Below, in pieces: positions 42,898 to 53,018 of a DNA stretch of 64,000 nt; the first letter of the stretch is position 1, and every line of letters begins with the position of its first letter. Made by a program: the position numbers and the translations under genes. Location of the stretch: assembly GCF_003345295.1 (NCBI RefSeq), contig NZ_CP031055.1, positions 1,302,001 through 1,366,000 of the forward strand, given 5' to 3'. Below the pieces are notes generated by a model. It was not told the origin of the DNA and searched no databases. It was given only the letters and a program-made list of their open reading frames with translations. This DNA is from Vibrio splendidus (GTDB taxonomy: Bacteria; Pseudomonadota; Gammaproteobacteria; Enterobacterales; Vibrionaceae).

Positions 42898-44616
42898 TTA
42901 GCGTGTTTCTAGTTCTGCAAATATCGCTTCGGCATCTACTACGCTGCCTGAGATAGAAAGGGTACTGAAAGGAACCAAATCTTCTGGGCTTGATGGCTTT
43001 TTAACAAGCAGCTCTGGGTAGATTTTTGATTCACCCATTAACATCGCCTTTAGCTCTTTTACCGATAAATCAGGATAGCGCGACCACACCAACGCAGCGA
43101 CGCCAGAAACGACAGGCGCAGCCATACTTGTGCCACTTTTCGAACCGTAAGTATTCCCCGGTGTGGTTGACAGAATTCGATATCCCGGTGCAAATACATC
43201 AACCGATTTCTGACCGAAATTACTGAAGCTTGCGACCAAGGTTTCGTCTGCGTATTTCGCTGATGCGCCCACATCTAACCACGTTGAAATAGCCTTCGAG
43301 CGGTAGTGCTTAGCGTAGCGGTTTGGAAAGCTTGGTTTGATGTCGTTATCGTTGCGGCTGTTACCCGCAGAGTGAACGATCAATACGCCTTTACGAGCGG
43401 CATAACGGAACGCGTGGTCGACGATGTATTTACGTGGCGAGTAGCTTTTTCCGAAGCTCATGTTAATGATCTTCGCACCATTATCGACGGCATAGCGCAC
43501 TGCGTTAGCAATGTCTTTGTCTCGCTCATCGCCATTTGGCACCATGCGTACCGCCATGATTTGGGCATGATCCGCGACACCTTCAATACCAATAAAATTG
43601 CCGCGTTCAGCAGCGATGATTCCAGCAACGTGTGTACCGTGCGAACCGACAGGGCCTTTTACATCGTTGTTGCCGTAGCCTTTTTCCCAAGGGTTAGAAA
43701 TGTCATCCCATACAATATCGCCACGCGTATCAAGATCTAAGTTAAGGTGGAAATCTAGAGAGTCTTGATAACGGCTACGACGTGATTCTAGATATTCAAA
43801 TGAATACCATGAATCAAACACACTCAAAAGCCCTTCAGCTGCAGTTACAATGCTCGGGGTTTCGTCATTCAATAGCGGTTGCAATCCGTTTACGGTGAAG
43901 TCTTTGTGATCGGTGAGCTCAAGGATTTCTGCTTTGTACTCATTAGCTTGATTAGTTGCTGATGTTACGCGATTCAACGCATCTTGGTCATCTTTTAGAG
44001 ACGACAAATAATCAGATTCAACACCTTGATAGTACTTGCGTTTCTTTCGAGGAATCCAATGTCCATTTTCTTTTAACTCGAGGTACTTTTTGTATTCTCT
44101 GGTGACCTCTAATGTATCTTGATCAACGTTAATACCTAACGAGTTACCCAGAAAGTTCCAGCCGTGGACATCATCGATGTAACCATTGCCATCATCGTCA
44201 ATCCCGTTGTCTGGGATCTCGTCTTCATTGGTCCAAAGTTTGTTTTTGAGGTCTTCGTGTTCAACGTCGACACCCGAATCAAGAACGGCAACGATGACAG
44301 GTTGTGGTTGAAGAGGGGGCATCAAGTAGTCGTATACCACATCAGAACCCACGCCCTGAAGTCTTGTGTAGCTCGCCGATAAGTTAAACCAATCGCCGCG
44401 TTGTTCATCGGCGTTACTCATCATTCTCATAGAGAAGAACGAAGGTTGAATGGTTTCTCGTGAGTAATCCTCAACAATCGTGCCTTTTACATCTTGAATA
44501 AAAGGTGAGTTGATGGGTTGTGGCTCTGGGCTACTTTTGTTCAGAGTCGTAGCTGATACGTGGGTCGAAGCCATAATAGCTAGGGCTATAGTGGTAAGTC
44601 TTTGTCCGTGATTCAT
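42898..44616 (-). CDS. Secreted subtilisin-like (S8) serine protease with a large insertion
   Basis: This 572-residue exported peptidase has a signal peptide ending near HVSA-TT (22). The catalytic triad is complete: Asp113 (VLDSGVD), His326 (GSHGTHVAG) and Ser497 (SGTSMAAP), with oxyanion Asn419 (SAGNS). Between Asp and His lie 213 residues, against about 32 in subtilisin. The insert has a calcium-type stretch (DNGIDDDGNGYIDDVHGWNF) and then about 150 charged, helical residues. There is no typical I9 propeptide. It likely acts in the periplasm or outside, and the insert may set substrate choice or activation. The gene is isolated, flanked by repeats. Confidence 0.9.
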   Translation of the reverse strand: MNHGQRLTTIALAIMASTHVSATTLNKSSPEPQPINSPFIQDVKGTIVEDYSRETIQPSFFSMRMMSNADEQRGDWFNLSASYTRLQGVGSDVVYDYLMPPLQPQPVIVAVLDSGVDVEHEDLKNKLWTNEDEIPDNGIDDDGNGYIDDVHGWNFLGNSLGINVDQDTLEVTREYKKYLELKENGHWIPRKKRKYYQGVESDYLSSLKDDQDALNRVTSATNQANEYKAEILELTDHKDFTVNGLQPLLNDETPSIVTAAEGLLSVFDSWYSFEYLESRRSRYQDSLDFHLNLDLDTRGDIVWDDISNPWEKGYGNNDVKGPVGSHGTHVAGIIAAERGNFIGIEGVADHAQIMAVRMVPNGDERDKDIANAVRYAVDNGAKIINMSFGKSYSPRKYIVDHAFRYAARKGVLIVHSAGNSRNDNDIKPSFPNRYAKHYRSKAISTWLDVGASAKYADETLVASFSNFGQKSVDVFAPGYRILSTTPGNTYGSKSGTSMAAPVVSGVAALVWSRYPDLSVKELKAMLMGESKIYPELLVKKPSSPEDLVPFSTLSISGSVVDAEAIFAELETR

Positions 44617-45118
44617 CTGTGGTGCATCCTTATCATTGTGCGACTAAATAGTTGTGCGACTAACGCTGACTTCTTCGAAACGAAGTGTACAACGCGCAAT
44701 AAGTCAGTTAAGTGAGAGGGAAATGCCCGCTCAAAACGCAGTTAAAAGGTAATATGCAATCAGACTTGTATCATTCGCTTGGTCAATGAAATGGTAGGAA
44801 GATCTCACTGTGATCGATTTTTAATTCTCAAACTTTGAGCTAAATTCTATTAATAAAATCAACATTTATAAAATAGAGCTTGGAATTAAAGATGTTTAAA
44901 ATCAAGTGATTGGATTGTTAATTATTGTATCGGAGGGTAGGGTAACTCGTTCCGAGTAGAGTCGAAGTATGCGTCTGCTCCTCGTCTTTTGGTTACTCTA
45001 ATGGCCAAAAATACACGAAACGTGTCATTGATAAACAACAGAGTCACTTGTTAACAATCTGATTAATTGGCAGTATTGTGTCAATTATTACCGTCACTAC
45101 TTTTACAGATCTTTTTCC
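44617..45118. other. Divergent intergenic region, protease and LysE/ArgO genes
   Basis: About 500 bp without a supported gene. A 12-bp direct repeat TTGTGCGACTAA occurs at 44636-44647 and 44652-44663. The rest is AT-rich. No clear promoter or ribosome site for the exporter was found. Confidence 0.4.
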
Positions 45119-45715
45119 ATGACGACTTATTTTGCTGGTTTCTCTCTGGGGCTTTCGCTGATTCTTGCGATTGGCTCTCAAAATGCGTTTGTTTTAAAGC
45201 AAGGGCTTAAGAACCAACACGTATTGGCAATTTGCGCTGTATGTGCGATTTCTGATGCCTTACTCATTAGCTTTGGTGTGACGGGCTTTGGCGCAATCGT
45301 TAAGCAGTTCCCACAAATTGAGCAGTTCGCCCGTTATGGTGGGGCTATCTTTTTGGGTGTCTATTCATTCTTAAGCTTCCGTTCAGCATTTACTGAAAAT
45401 CACGCCTTAGAAGCCACTGCTGAAACCAAAGACTCGCTAACTAAAGCGATTGCGATGTGTTTGGCATTCACTTGGCTTAATCCGCATGTGTATTTGGATA
45501 CTGTGGTATTGCTGGGTTCTATCTCAACCCAATATCAACCTAACCAAATGTTGTTTGGCGCTGGTGCAGTATCGGCGTCGTTTGTGTTCTTCTTTTCACT
45601 TGGATATGGAGCACGCTTTTTGGCTCCAATGTTTAAGAACCCGAGATCGTGGAAGGTGTTGGAGTTTGTCGTTGGCGTGATCATGGCATCTATTGCAATA
45701 TCTTTGATCGTCTAG
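45119..45715 (+). CDS. LysE/ArgO-family amino-acid exporter
   Basis: This 198-residue inner-membrane protein with five or six hydrophobic helices exports basic amino acids such as arginine or lysine. The family start is GFSLGLSLILAIGSQNAFVL (7-26), and the later block is AFTWLNPHVYLDTVVLLGS. The length fits ArgO (about 205-211). No ribosome site is clear before ATG 45119. It is a single gene; the usual regulator ArgP is not adjacent. Confidence 0.9.
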   Translation: MTTYFAGFSLGLSLILAIGSQNAFVLKQGLKNQHVLAICAVCAISDALLISFGVTGFGAIVKQFPQIEQFARYGGAIFLGVYSFLSFRSAFTENHALEATAETKDSLTKAIAMCLAFTWLNPHVYLDTVVLLGSISTQYQPNQMLFGAGAVSASFVFFFSLGYGARFLAPMFKNPRSWKVLEFVVGVIMASIAISLIV

Positions 45716-45890
45716 TTACTCGTAATTAGGCATTCAAATATATTATCTAAAGTTCCCACTTAAAATGACTGTCTTTAGTTGCCTTTGTATTTAATTATTT
45801 CCACAAAAATGGAATTATTTTTCGTCTTTCGGTTTTGGCGTTCGTCTTAGGGGTACAAATACAAATTAATGACCTAATTCGGAGTCAACC

Positions 45891-46547
45891 ATGATTAAAC
45901 TTGTTAGCTTTAAAAACTGCCCATTCGTTCAACGTGTAATGGGTGCTTTAGTAATGAAAAATGTCCCATTTGAAATTGAATACATTGAGCTAAACAATAA
46001 GCCTCAATGGTTCCTAAATATTTCGCCAAACGGACAAGTGCCGGTATTGATTACAGAAAATGACACGGTTCTGTTTGAGTCTGATGCAATTGTTGAATAC
46101 CTAGACGATAAATATGCGCCGATAGAAGAGGTGTCTGCAGAGCAAAAAGCACTAGATCGCGCTTGGTCTTATCAGGCAAGCAAACATTACATGCCGCAAT
46201 GTGGAACGATGGGCAGTAAAGATAAAGAAACCTTTGAGACACGTTTAGCGAATCTTCAAAAATCCTTCCAAAAGGCCGAGAACAAGCTGGGTGACAGCGA
46301 CTTCTTCAAAGGCGATGACATCTCTAACGTCGACATCGCTTGGCTACCACTATTACACCGAGCGTCAGTGATTAAAGAAGGCTCCGGTTTTGATATGCTT
46401 GAAGGCTTCCCGAAAGTACAGAAGTGGCAAGCGGCGCTGATTGAATCTGGCTTGACCGATAAAACCGTTCCTGCGGACTTTATTGAGAAGTTCAGCGGCT
46501 TCTACTTAACGAATAACTATTTGGCTAGTCTCGTTGACGCTCGTTAA
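45891..46547 (+). CDS. Glutathione S-transferase family protein
   Basis: This is a 218-residue cytosolic GST-fold protein. The thioredoxin-like domain (1-76) has a Cys in the active-site position (KNCPFVQRV), as in omega- and beta-type or GstB-like enzymes that work as thiol transferases. NGQVPVL and FESDAIVEYLD form the glutathione site. The C-terminal helical domain covers about 85-205. CGGAG lies 8-12 nt before the ATG. The physiological substrate is unknown. Confidence 0.9.
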   Translation: MIKLVSFKNCPFVQRVMGALVMKNVPFEIEYIELNNKPQWFLNISPNGQVPVLITENDTVLFESDAIVEYLDDKYAPIEEVSAEQKALDRAWSYQASKHYMPQCGTMGSKDKETFETRLANLQKSFQKAENKLGDSDFFKGDDISNVDIAWLPLLHRASVIKEGSGFDMLEGFPKVQKWQAALIESGLTDKTVPADFIEKFSGFYLTNNYLASLVDAR

Positions 46548-46612
46548 TAATATGAATTAAATTGTAATATATTTTAATAGCAGGTCGTTCTAAATAAATG
46601 TCCTCCAAAAAT

Positions 46613-46674
46613 AAAACTCATTCTTCTCTTTATATCTTTTATTGGGAAAAGAGAGAAACAGGATGAGTTTTTAT
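46613..46674 (+). terminator. Long stem terminator after the GST gene
   Basis: AAAACTCAT pairs with ATGAGTTTT, with an inner TTCTCTTT/AAGAGAGAA stem, followed by TTATATTT. It lies 66 bp after the stop codon. Confidence 0.75.
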
Positions 46675-47055
46675 ATTTAGGCGTGAAGATTCAGGTTGTT
46701 TTTGAGAACGAGTGACAATTTGGCTAGTACGGTAACGACATGATTATAATGAACTTAATGTTGATGATGCTCAGGTTTACTATCAGGTTTATACGTATTT
46801 TAGTACTCGTTACTTCTCAGGAAATACATCTGTCTCATAAGTAAGACTGAATTAAATATCTATGATTGTTCGTTTGATGACCTAAAAATCTTGTGGTACT
46901 TTCTCATTCGCTCCGCAAATGAACAGTGTTTTATTATTCATTAGGGGCTGCTTATTTAATTTATTTTAAACAGTAACGCAACAGGTGAAATAGTGTCGGA
47001 AGCTATTGGCGGTTGATCAACGTTACTGTAGGACAGACAAAAAAAGGGTATTTTC
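46675..47055. other. Intergenic region before the outer-membrane protein gene
   Basis: About 380 bp of AT-rich DNA with no supported gene. AAAAAGGG lies about 10 nt before ATG 47056. No clear promoter was identified. Confidence 0.4.
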
Positions 47056-47628
47056 ATGCTTAAATCATCATTTCTATTGGGCCTAGTTGGCTTAGTTTCA
47101 CTTCCTACATTTGCTGCTGGTATTGAGGGTGGTCCATACATTGGCGCCGGCCTTGGTGTGTATCAAGACTCAGACACTGACGGCGCAGGTAATTTAGATG
47201 CTGAAAGCATGGGATATAGCCTTTACGGTGGTTACCAATTTAACCGCATTGTAGGTATCGAACTTGGTTACACGGATTATGCTGACTATGAATCATTTGG
47301 AACGAAGGTGTTTTCGCCAACATCGCTTTCTGTTGCAGCAAACCTTGGCTACACCTTCGATAACTCAATTCGTCCATTTGTACTAGCGGGCTTGAGCTAC
47401 GTAGATTTGAACTCAAACAACGCTAGCTCTTTTGATGATGATTCTGGTGCCGGCTTTCATTTCGGTATTGGTGTTGAATACACGCCAGTAGAAAACCTAA
47501 CATTACGTTTGATCTCACAAGCAGACGCAGTAAACATCGAATTCTTCGATAGAACAACGGGTAATCGATTGGAAAGCCGTGATGTAGCCTTTAGCACAGT
47601 AACTCTGGGTGCTTCATACAATTTCTAA
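47056..47628 (+). CDS. Outer-membrane beta-barrel protein (OmpA/OmpW-like porin family)
   Basis: This is a 190-residue exported protein. The signal peptide ends at TFAA (about 21). About eight amphipathic strands follow (GGPYIGAGLGVYQDS, SLYGGYQFNRIVGIELGYTD, LSVAANLGYTF and so on). It ends in Phe (TLGASYNF), the outer-membrane insertion signal. It lacks a C-terminal peptidoglycan-binding domain. The function is unknown; small 8-strand barrels often act as adhesins or stability proteins. It has its own terminator. Confidence 0.87.
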   Translation: MLKSSFLLGLVGLVSLPTFAAGIEGGPYIGAGLGVYQDSDTDGAGNLDAESMGYSLYGGYQFNRIVGIELGYTDYADYESFGTKVFSPTSLSVAANLGYTFDNSIRPFVLAGLSYVDLNSNNASSFDDDSGAGFHFGIGVEYTPVENLTLRLISQADAVNIEFFDRTTGNRLESRDVAFSTVTLGASYNF

Positions 47629-47671
47629 TGGCTTCTGTTAAATAGCTTAAAGCTAAAGCTATGGACACCCA

Positions 47672-47700
47672 AAACCGCTCTAACGTTGAGCGGTTTTTTT
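47672..47700 (+). terminator. Terminator of the outer-membrane protein gene
   Basis: AACCGCTC pairs with GAGCGGTT around TAACGTT and is followed by TTTTTT. Confidence 0.9.
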
Positions 47701-47841
47701 ATGTCAAAAATAACGATTGCTCACGCTGTGGGCGGAGTTGGTCCAAAGCCTGAAATTAGTTGGTTTTCACAAGCTTATAAAAGGGAATTATCTCGACTAT
47801 TTTGGTAGATTAAAGGTATTACAGACTTCCAGTGAGCAGCA

Positions 47842-49095
47842 ATGAAGATTCTTCACACGTCCGATTGGCACCTTGGCCAAAACTTCTACAATAAAAGCCG
47901 TAAGAATGAACATGAACGGTTTTTACAATGGTTACTTGAGCAAGTTACAGAGCACGACATCGACGCGATCATTGTTGCTGGCGATATTTTTGATACCAGC
48001 ACACCGCCGAGTTACGCTCGTGAGATGTATAACAAGTTCGTGGTCGACTCGAACAAGATCGGCTGTCAATTGGTGTTGTTAGGTGGAAATCACGATTCGG
48101 TGTCTGTGCTTAAAGAGACACAACAGCTGCTCAAATACATGGGTACAGACGTGATTCCTAATACTAACGAAGATCATGCGACTCAGGTTGTCGAACTCAA
48201 AGGCAAGAACGGCGATGTAGAAGCGCTGGTTTGTGCTATTCCTTTTATTCGCCCTCGCGATGTGTTGACCAGCCAGGCGGGTGTCACTGGCGTTGAGCGT
48301 CAGAAGCAACTCGGAGATGCAATCAAACAGCACTACCAAAGTGTTTATGATGCCGCTGTAGAAAAACGTGCGACGTTTGAAAACAGCGAGCACATGCCGA
48401 TTATCGCTACGGGTCATTTAACGGCGATGGGCGTTCAACAATCGGATTCGGTACGCGACATCTATGTCGGTAACCTTGATGGTTTTGCCGCTGATGGCTT
48501 CCCAGACGCAGATTATATTGCACTTGGTCATATCCACCGCCCACAAGTGGTGGCAAAGCGTGAATACATTCGTTACTGCGGCTCACCAATCCCATTAAGC
48601 TTTGATGAACTTAAATCTCAAAAGCAGATCTGCGTGGTTGAATTTGTTGAGGGCGTGCGCACCATTTCTCAATTGCCAGTTCCAACGTTCCAACCCCTAG
48701 CTGAAATCAAAGGCGACTTGAGTGAAATCGAATCTCAACTGAATCAATATTTAGGCTTAGATAGCGAACAAAGCGTTTGGTTATCGATAGAAGTGCAAGC
48801 GCAAGATTACTTGTCGGATCTTCAAGAACGTATGCGCGCACTAACAGAAGGTTTGAATGTGGAAGTGCTTCAATTGCGCAGAGCAAGAGAACGTCGCAAT
48901 CAGGCATTAGAGCAAGAATCAGCAGAAACCTTATCTGAACTGAGCCCGATGGACGTTTTTAGCAAGCGTATTGCCTTAGAAGAGTTTGAAACCGATTCTG
49001 AAAAAGCGCGTTTAGAGCGAATGACGGTGAAGTTTAAACAAGTGATGGTTGAAGTGTCTGAAAGCGCTCAAACACCAAACAAAGTAGAAGAGTAA
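47842..49095 (+). CDS. sbcD: SbcD exonuclease subunit (Mre11 homologue)
   Basis: This 417-residue nuclease subunit of SbcCD cuts DNA hairpins and protein-blocked ends. The phosphodiesterase motifs are complete: HTSDWHLG (5-12), AGDIFD, GGNHDS, ATGHLT and GHIHRPQ. The C-terminal cap domain (about 280-400) binds SbcC. It ends 5 nt before sbcC, with which it forms an operon. Confidence 0.97.
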   Translation: MKILHTSDWHLGQNFYNKSRKNEHERFLQWLLEQVTEHDIDAIIVAGDIFDTSTPPSYAREMYNKFVVDSNKIGCQLVLLGGNHDSVSVLKETQQLLKYMGTDVIPNTNEDHATQVVELKGKNGDVEALVCAIPFIRPRDVLTSQAGVTGVERQKQLGDAIKQHYQSVYDAAVEKRATFENSEHMPIIATGHLTAMGVQQSDSVRDIYVGNLDGFAADGFPDADYIALGHIHRPQVVAKREYIRYCGSPIPLSFDELKSQKQICVVEFVEGVRTISQLPVPTFQPLAEIKGDLSEIESQLNQYLGLDSEQSVWLSIEVQAQDYLSDLQERMRALTEGLNVEVLQLRRARERRNQALEQESAETLSELSPMDVFSKRIALEEFETDSEKARLERMTVKFKQVMVEVSESAQTPNKVEE

Positions 49096-49100
49096 CCAGT

Positions 49101-52100
49101 ATGAAGATTTTAAGCCTAGAATTTGAAAACCTGAACTCTTTGAAAGGACGTTGGAAGCTCGATTTTACCCAATCGCCGTTTGCGGAAAATGGCTTGTTTG
49201 CGATTACCGGCCCAACAGGAGCGGGTAAAACCACCATTCTTGATGCGATTTGTTTGGCATTGTTCCACCGCACGCCGCGCTTAAAGAGCATTGCTAAAGG
49301 CAATAACGAATTAATGACGCGTGGCACGGGTGAGTGTTTCGCTGAGCTGGAGTTTGAAGTACAGGGCAAAACGTACCGCTCTAACTTCCATCAAAAGCGA
49401 GCGCGTGGAAAACACGATGGCGCATTACAAACGCCAACCTGTGAATTTGCCGATGCTGACACCGACAAAGTCTTAGAAACCATGCTGACCAAGAAGACAA
49501 AATTGGTGGAGCAGGTAACCGGTCTCGATTTTTCACGCTTCACTAAATCCATCATGTTGTCTCAGGGTGAGTTTGCGGCGTTCTTAAATGCCAATGCTAA
49601 CGACCGTGCAGAGCTACTTGAAGAGCTGACGGGAACAGAAGTTTATAGCCTGATTTCCGAGCGCATCTACGATCATTTTAAGTCGAGTGAAGAGTCGCTT
49701 AATCACCTGAAAGCAAAAGCTGAGGGTGTGAGTTTGCTGTCTGAAGAGCAAATCCAAGCGCTGACCGCAGATCGAGAGACGTTAGAAGTTGAGCAGAAAC
49801 GTTTAGCCGAGCAACTAAAAGAGTGGCAAGCCCATTTAAGCTGGTGGAAAGACGTGACTAAAGCTGAGCAAACTATTGCGACCAGTGAGCACGATCTTAA
49901 AACCACTCAAGATGAACTAGACCGTAACCAACCTTCACTAGAGCGTTTGGCAAACAGTGAGCCGGCTGAAAAGCTGCGCCCAATGCACAAAGATTTAAAG
50001 CGTTGCGAACAAGAGGTGAACACTACTCAAGCTCACTTAGATAACAGCATTAAGTTACTTGCTGTTCGTGATGCGGAAAAGCAAGACGCGAAAACTCAAC
50101 TGACTCAAAGCAGTGACGCTGTTCAGAAGATAAAAACCGAACAACAAGATCAAGAGAAGATCATTGAACAGGTTCGTCCTCTAGATAACCAAATTGCCGT
50201 ACTCAAAGATAAGCAAACTGCGGCTGTTAATGCAGCGAATACGCTAAACGAGCAACACACGCAGCAGCGTAATCAACAGGTCGATTTAGTTCAAAAAACT
50301 GATGCACTGAAGCAACAATATCAACTCAGCACTGAGTACTTAAATACACATCAAGCTGACCAACATCTGGAAAAATACTTAGGTCAGTGGCAAGCAAAGG
50401 TAGAGCAAGTTCGTACTCTAGAGCGTCAGCATTCAGAACAACTAAACTCAGCGAAGCAAGCTTTGTCTGCGGTTGATGCTCAGCAAACGATCATCAAAAC
50501 CTCACAACAAGCTAAGGCATCGCAAGACAAAACTTTAAGTGAATTGGTTGTGCTAGAGAGTCGTGCAAAGCAACAGTGGGAAGCATTGCAAGGCAACACC
50601 AGCGAACAAGTATTGAATGCGCAAAAAGATCTGTTGGAGTTTTGGAATCGCAATACGCACTCATTACTTGAGATTAATCGTGGTTTCCTAAATGCCCAAC
50701 AACAGCTGCACGTTAAAACACAAACACATCAAACTAACACTCAGTTGGTCGACAAGCTTTCGAAAGAGCGTGAAGTGTTGGTGGAGCGATATAAAGAGAA
50801 AGAGACTTCGCTTGAGCGATTAACGCGTTTGATTGATCAAGAAGGCGAGTTGGCGAAATACAGAGCAGCTTTAGAATCTGGATCTGAGTGCCCATTGTGT
50901 GGTTCAACAGACCATTCGATTGAACAGTCACAAGATATTGCAAATTTGGTTGCTCAAAAAGATAGGGAAAACCTAGAGTTAACGGCCATCAAAAAAGAAG
51001 GCCAAGAGCATCGTCAGCAGTTAGATTCTCTTGCCCCTATGATTGCAGCACTTAACGATGACATTCAACGTGCGCAAGCGGATATTCAGCAAGCTCAAAT
51101 GAATTGGCAAGGCGTTGTCGGCAAGCTTCAACAGAGCTTACCAGATTTCGTTGGCACGGCTCCAGAGCTAGCAGTGCTAACGATTAACGATTTAGGCAAT
51201 GAAGCTACAGTCGTGACCTTTGCTCAGCAGTGTGAACTTCAACTAAGTCAGATCTCGCAGCAACTCAAAGCGTTGGCTGATACGAAAGCACACTATGCTG
51301 AAGCTGAGAAACAACGCTTGTCTGCAAGTGTTATGGCTGACAAGGCGCAGTCTAATCTCGAGTTGGCCGAGCAACGCTTAGCGGATCTGAATAAGCAAAA
51401 CCACAGCACGAGCGAACAAGTGGCTCAGATAGCTCTAACAAAAGAACAGCAATGGAACGCTCTGAAAGAGAGCATTGTTCAAACGGCTATCGAAGCGCCT
51501 GAACTTGAACATATCGATGATTGGTTTACTGCGAAATCACAAGCTTCAAGCTCGTGGCAACAGACTAAACAGCAACAGACCGATATTGAGAAGCAGCTGA
51601 TCACTCAAAATGCCGAATTGAAAACCTTAGATGACAAGCTAAGCAGTGTTGAGAAAGAGTTTGCGACACTGACGCAACAGAGTGAGTCTTTAGTGTTAGA
51701 GCTGACTCGCATTAGTGCTGAAAGGGCAGAGTTGTTTGGTGACAAAGACATTCAAGCCACCAGCAATGCGATGAAGCAAAAAGTCACTGAAGCGGTAAAT
51801 GCATTTGATGCAGCGCAGTTAGTGCTTAACCGCTGCGAACTGGAACATCGAACTGAGCAAACCAAACACATTAGCTTCTCTGAAGAGTTGGCCAGCAAGC
51901 AGTCAAGTTACACACAAGCGTCGAATGCTTGGTTAGAAGCGCTTAAAACGAGCCCATTTGAAGGTGAGGCTGATTTTGAAGCAGCATTGTTGGATGAAGA
52001 GGTTAGAACTCAACTTCAAAGCCTGAAGAAGTCTTTAGACGAAGCGATTGTCAGTGCACAAGCTAGGTTGAACAGCGCCAAAACGACACAAGTGGAGCTA

Positions 52101-52817
52101 CAAAACCACGAAAATGCTAAAGCATGGCAAGAGCAAAACCAGCAGCAAGTTGAAGACGCGACAACTGAGTGTCAAAACGCACAACAAAGCCATGCGACAA
52201 AGATCGGCGCGATTTCTGCCAATCTTGAAACGGATAGCCAGAACCGCAGCAATCAGCAAGATCTGTTCAAGCAAATTGATGAGCAACAAGTCGAGTTTGA
52301 TGATATCTCACGTCTTAACTCGCTTATTGGTTCTAAGAACGGCGATAAATTCCGTAAGTTTGCTCAAGGTCTAACACTGGAAAACTTGGTGTATTTGGCG
52401 AACAAGCAGTTACAGCGTTTGCATGGTCGTTACGAGCTAAAACGTAAAGCCGATGATGGTTTAGAACTGCAAGTGCTCGACACATGGCAGGGCGATGTGA
52501 TGCGTGATACCAAGACTTTGTCCGGCGGCGAAAGCTTTTTGGTGAGCTTGGCGTTGGCATTAGCGCTTTCTGATCTTGTGAGCTACAAAACCAGTATTGA
52601 TTCATTGTTCTTAGATGAAGGCTTCGGCACGTTGGATAGCGACACATTGGACATTGCTTTAAACGCGCTCGATAACTTGAATGCATCTGGCAAGATGATT
52701 GGCGTCATCAGTCACGTTGAAGCATTGAAAGAGCGAGTGCCTGTTCAGCTTAAAGTAACAAAACACTCTGGCTTAGGTGTGAGTGAGATGGAGAAGCAGT
52801 ACAAGGTTGTTGCTTAG
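49101..52817 (+). CDS. sbcC: SbcC exonuclease ATPase subunit (Rad50 homologue)
   Basis: This 1238-residue SMC-like ATPase is the partner of SbcD. Walker A is GPTGAGKTT (37-45). The Q-loop region FTKSIMLSQGEFAAFL lies near 150. Long coiled coils (about 175-580 and 620-1075) flank the zinc hook CPLC (about 597-600). The signature is LSGGES (about 1139), and Walker B and D-loop are FLDEGFGTLD (about 1168-1177). The complex processes palindromes and replication-stalled ends; the palindromic repeats nearby are potential substrates. Length is 1238 against about 1048 in E. coli, the extra residues being in the coiled coil. Confidence 0.97.
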   Translation: MKILSLEFENLNSLKGRWKLDFTQSPFAENGLFAITGPTGAGKTTILDAICLALFHRTPRLKSIAKGNNELMTRGTGECFAELEFEVQGKTYRSNFHQKRARGKHDGALQTPTCEFADADTDKVLETMLTKKTKLVEQVTGLDFSRFTKSIMLSQGEFAAFLNANANDRAELLEELTGTEVYSLISERIYDHFKSSEESLNHLKAKAEGVSLLSEEQIQALTADRETLEVEQKRLAEQLKEWQAHLSWWKDVTKAEQTIATSEHDLKTTQDELDRNQPSLERLANSEPAEKLRPMHKDLKRCEQEVNTTQAHLDNSIKLLAVRDAEKQDAKTQLTQSSDAVQKIKTEQQDQEKIIEQVRPLDNQIAVLKDKQTAAVNAANTLNEQHTQQRNQQVDLVQKTDALKQQYQLSTEYLNTHQADQHLEKYLGQWQAKVEQVRTLERQHSEQLNSAKQALSAVDAQQTIIKTSQQAKASQDKTLSELVVLESRAKQQWEALQGNTSEQVLNAQKDLLEFWNRNTHSLLEINRGFLNAQQQLHVKTQTHQTNTQLVDKLSKEREVLVERYKEKETSLERLTRLIDQEGELAKYRAALESGSECPLCGSTDHSIEQSQDIANLVAQKDRENLELTAIKKEGQEHRQQLDSLAPMIAALNDDIQRAQADIQQAQMNWQGVVGKLQQSLPDFVGTAPELAVLTINDLGNEATVVTFAQQCELQLSQISQQLKALADTKAHYAEAEKQRLSASVMADKAQSNLELAEQRLADLNKQNHSTSEQVAQIALTKEQQWNALKESIVQTAIEAPELEHIDDWFTAKSQASSSWQQTKQQQTDIEKQLITQNAELKTLDDKLSSVEKEFATLTQQSESLVLELTRISAERAELFGDKDIQATSNAMKQKVTEAVNAFDAAQLVLNRCELEHRTEQTKHISFSEELASKQSSYTQASNAWLEALKTSPFEGEADFEAALLDEEVRTQLQSLKKSLDEAIVSAQARLNSAKTTQVELQNHENAKAWQEQNQQQVEDATTECQNAQQSHATKIGAISANLETDSQNRSNQQDLFKQIDEQQVEFDDISRLNSLIGSKNGDKFRKFAQGLTLENLVYLANKQLQRLHGRYELKRKADDGLELQVLDTWQGDVMRDTKTLSGGESFLVSLALALALSDLVSYKTSIDSLFLDEGFGTLDSDTLDIALNALDNLNASGKMIGVISHVEALKERVPVQLKVTKHSGLGVSEMEKQYKVVA

Positions 52818-52858
52818 CTTCTAGCCATATTCATTAGCGCAGAATTAGAAGCAGATCC

Positions 52859-52901
52859 CCGACTCAGTCGTTCCTCCTTCTCGAGGATGACGGAGTCGGG
52901 A
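52859..52901 (+). repeat. Stem-loop related to the intergenic repeat, after sbcC
   Basis: CCGACTC and GAGTCGG form the stem; the middle holds GTCGTTCCTCC and CTCGAGGATGACG, echoing the repeat family. It lies 40 bp after the sbcC stop and might end its transcript, but there is no T-tract. Confidence 0.6.
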
Positions 52902-52957
52902 GTTGTCATCAATCATGTCTCGTACTCCCTAACACATGGAACGAACATAATAATTAT

Positions 52958-52998
52958 CGTCATTCCCTAAAGCGAGGGACGAGCGTAATAGGGAATCT
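52958..52998 (+). repeat. 41-bp intergenic palindromic repeat
   Basis: The plus strand begins CGTCATTCCCTAAAGCGAGG and ends with AATAGGGAATCT. ATTCCCTA/TAGGGAAT can pair. It lies 20 bp before a second copy in the same orientation. Confidence 0.93.
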
Positions 52999-53018
52999 AG
53001 CTTTGTTGGTTTTACGTT

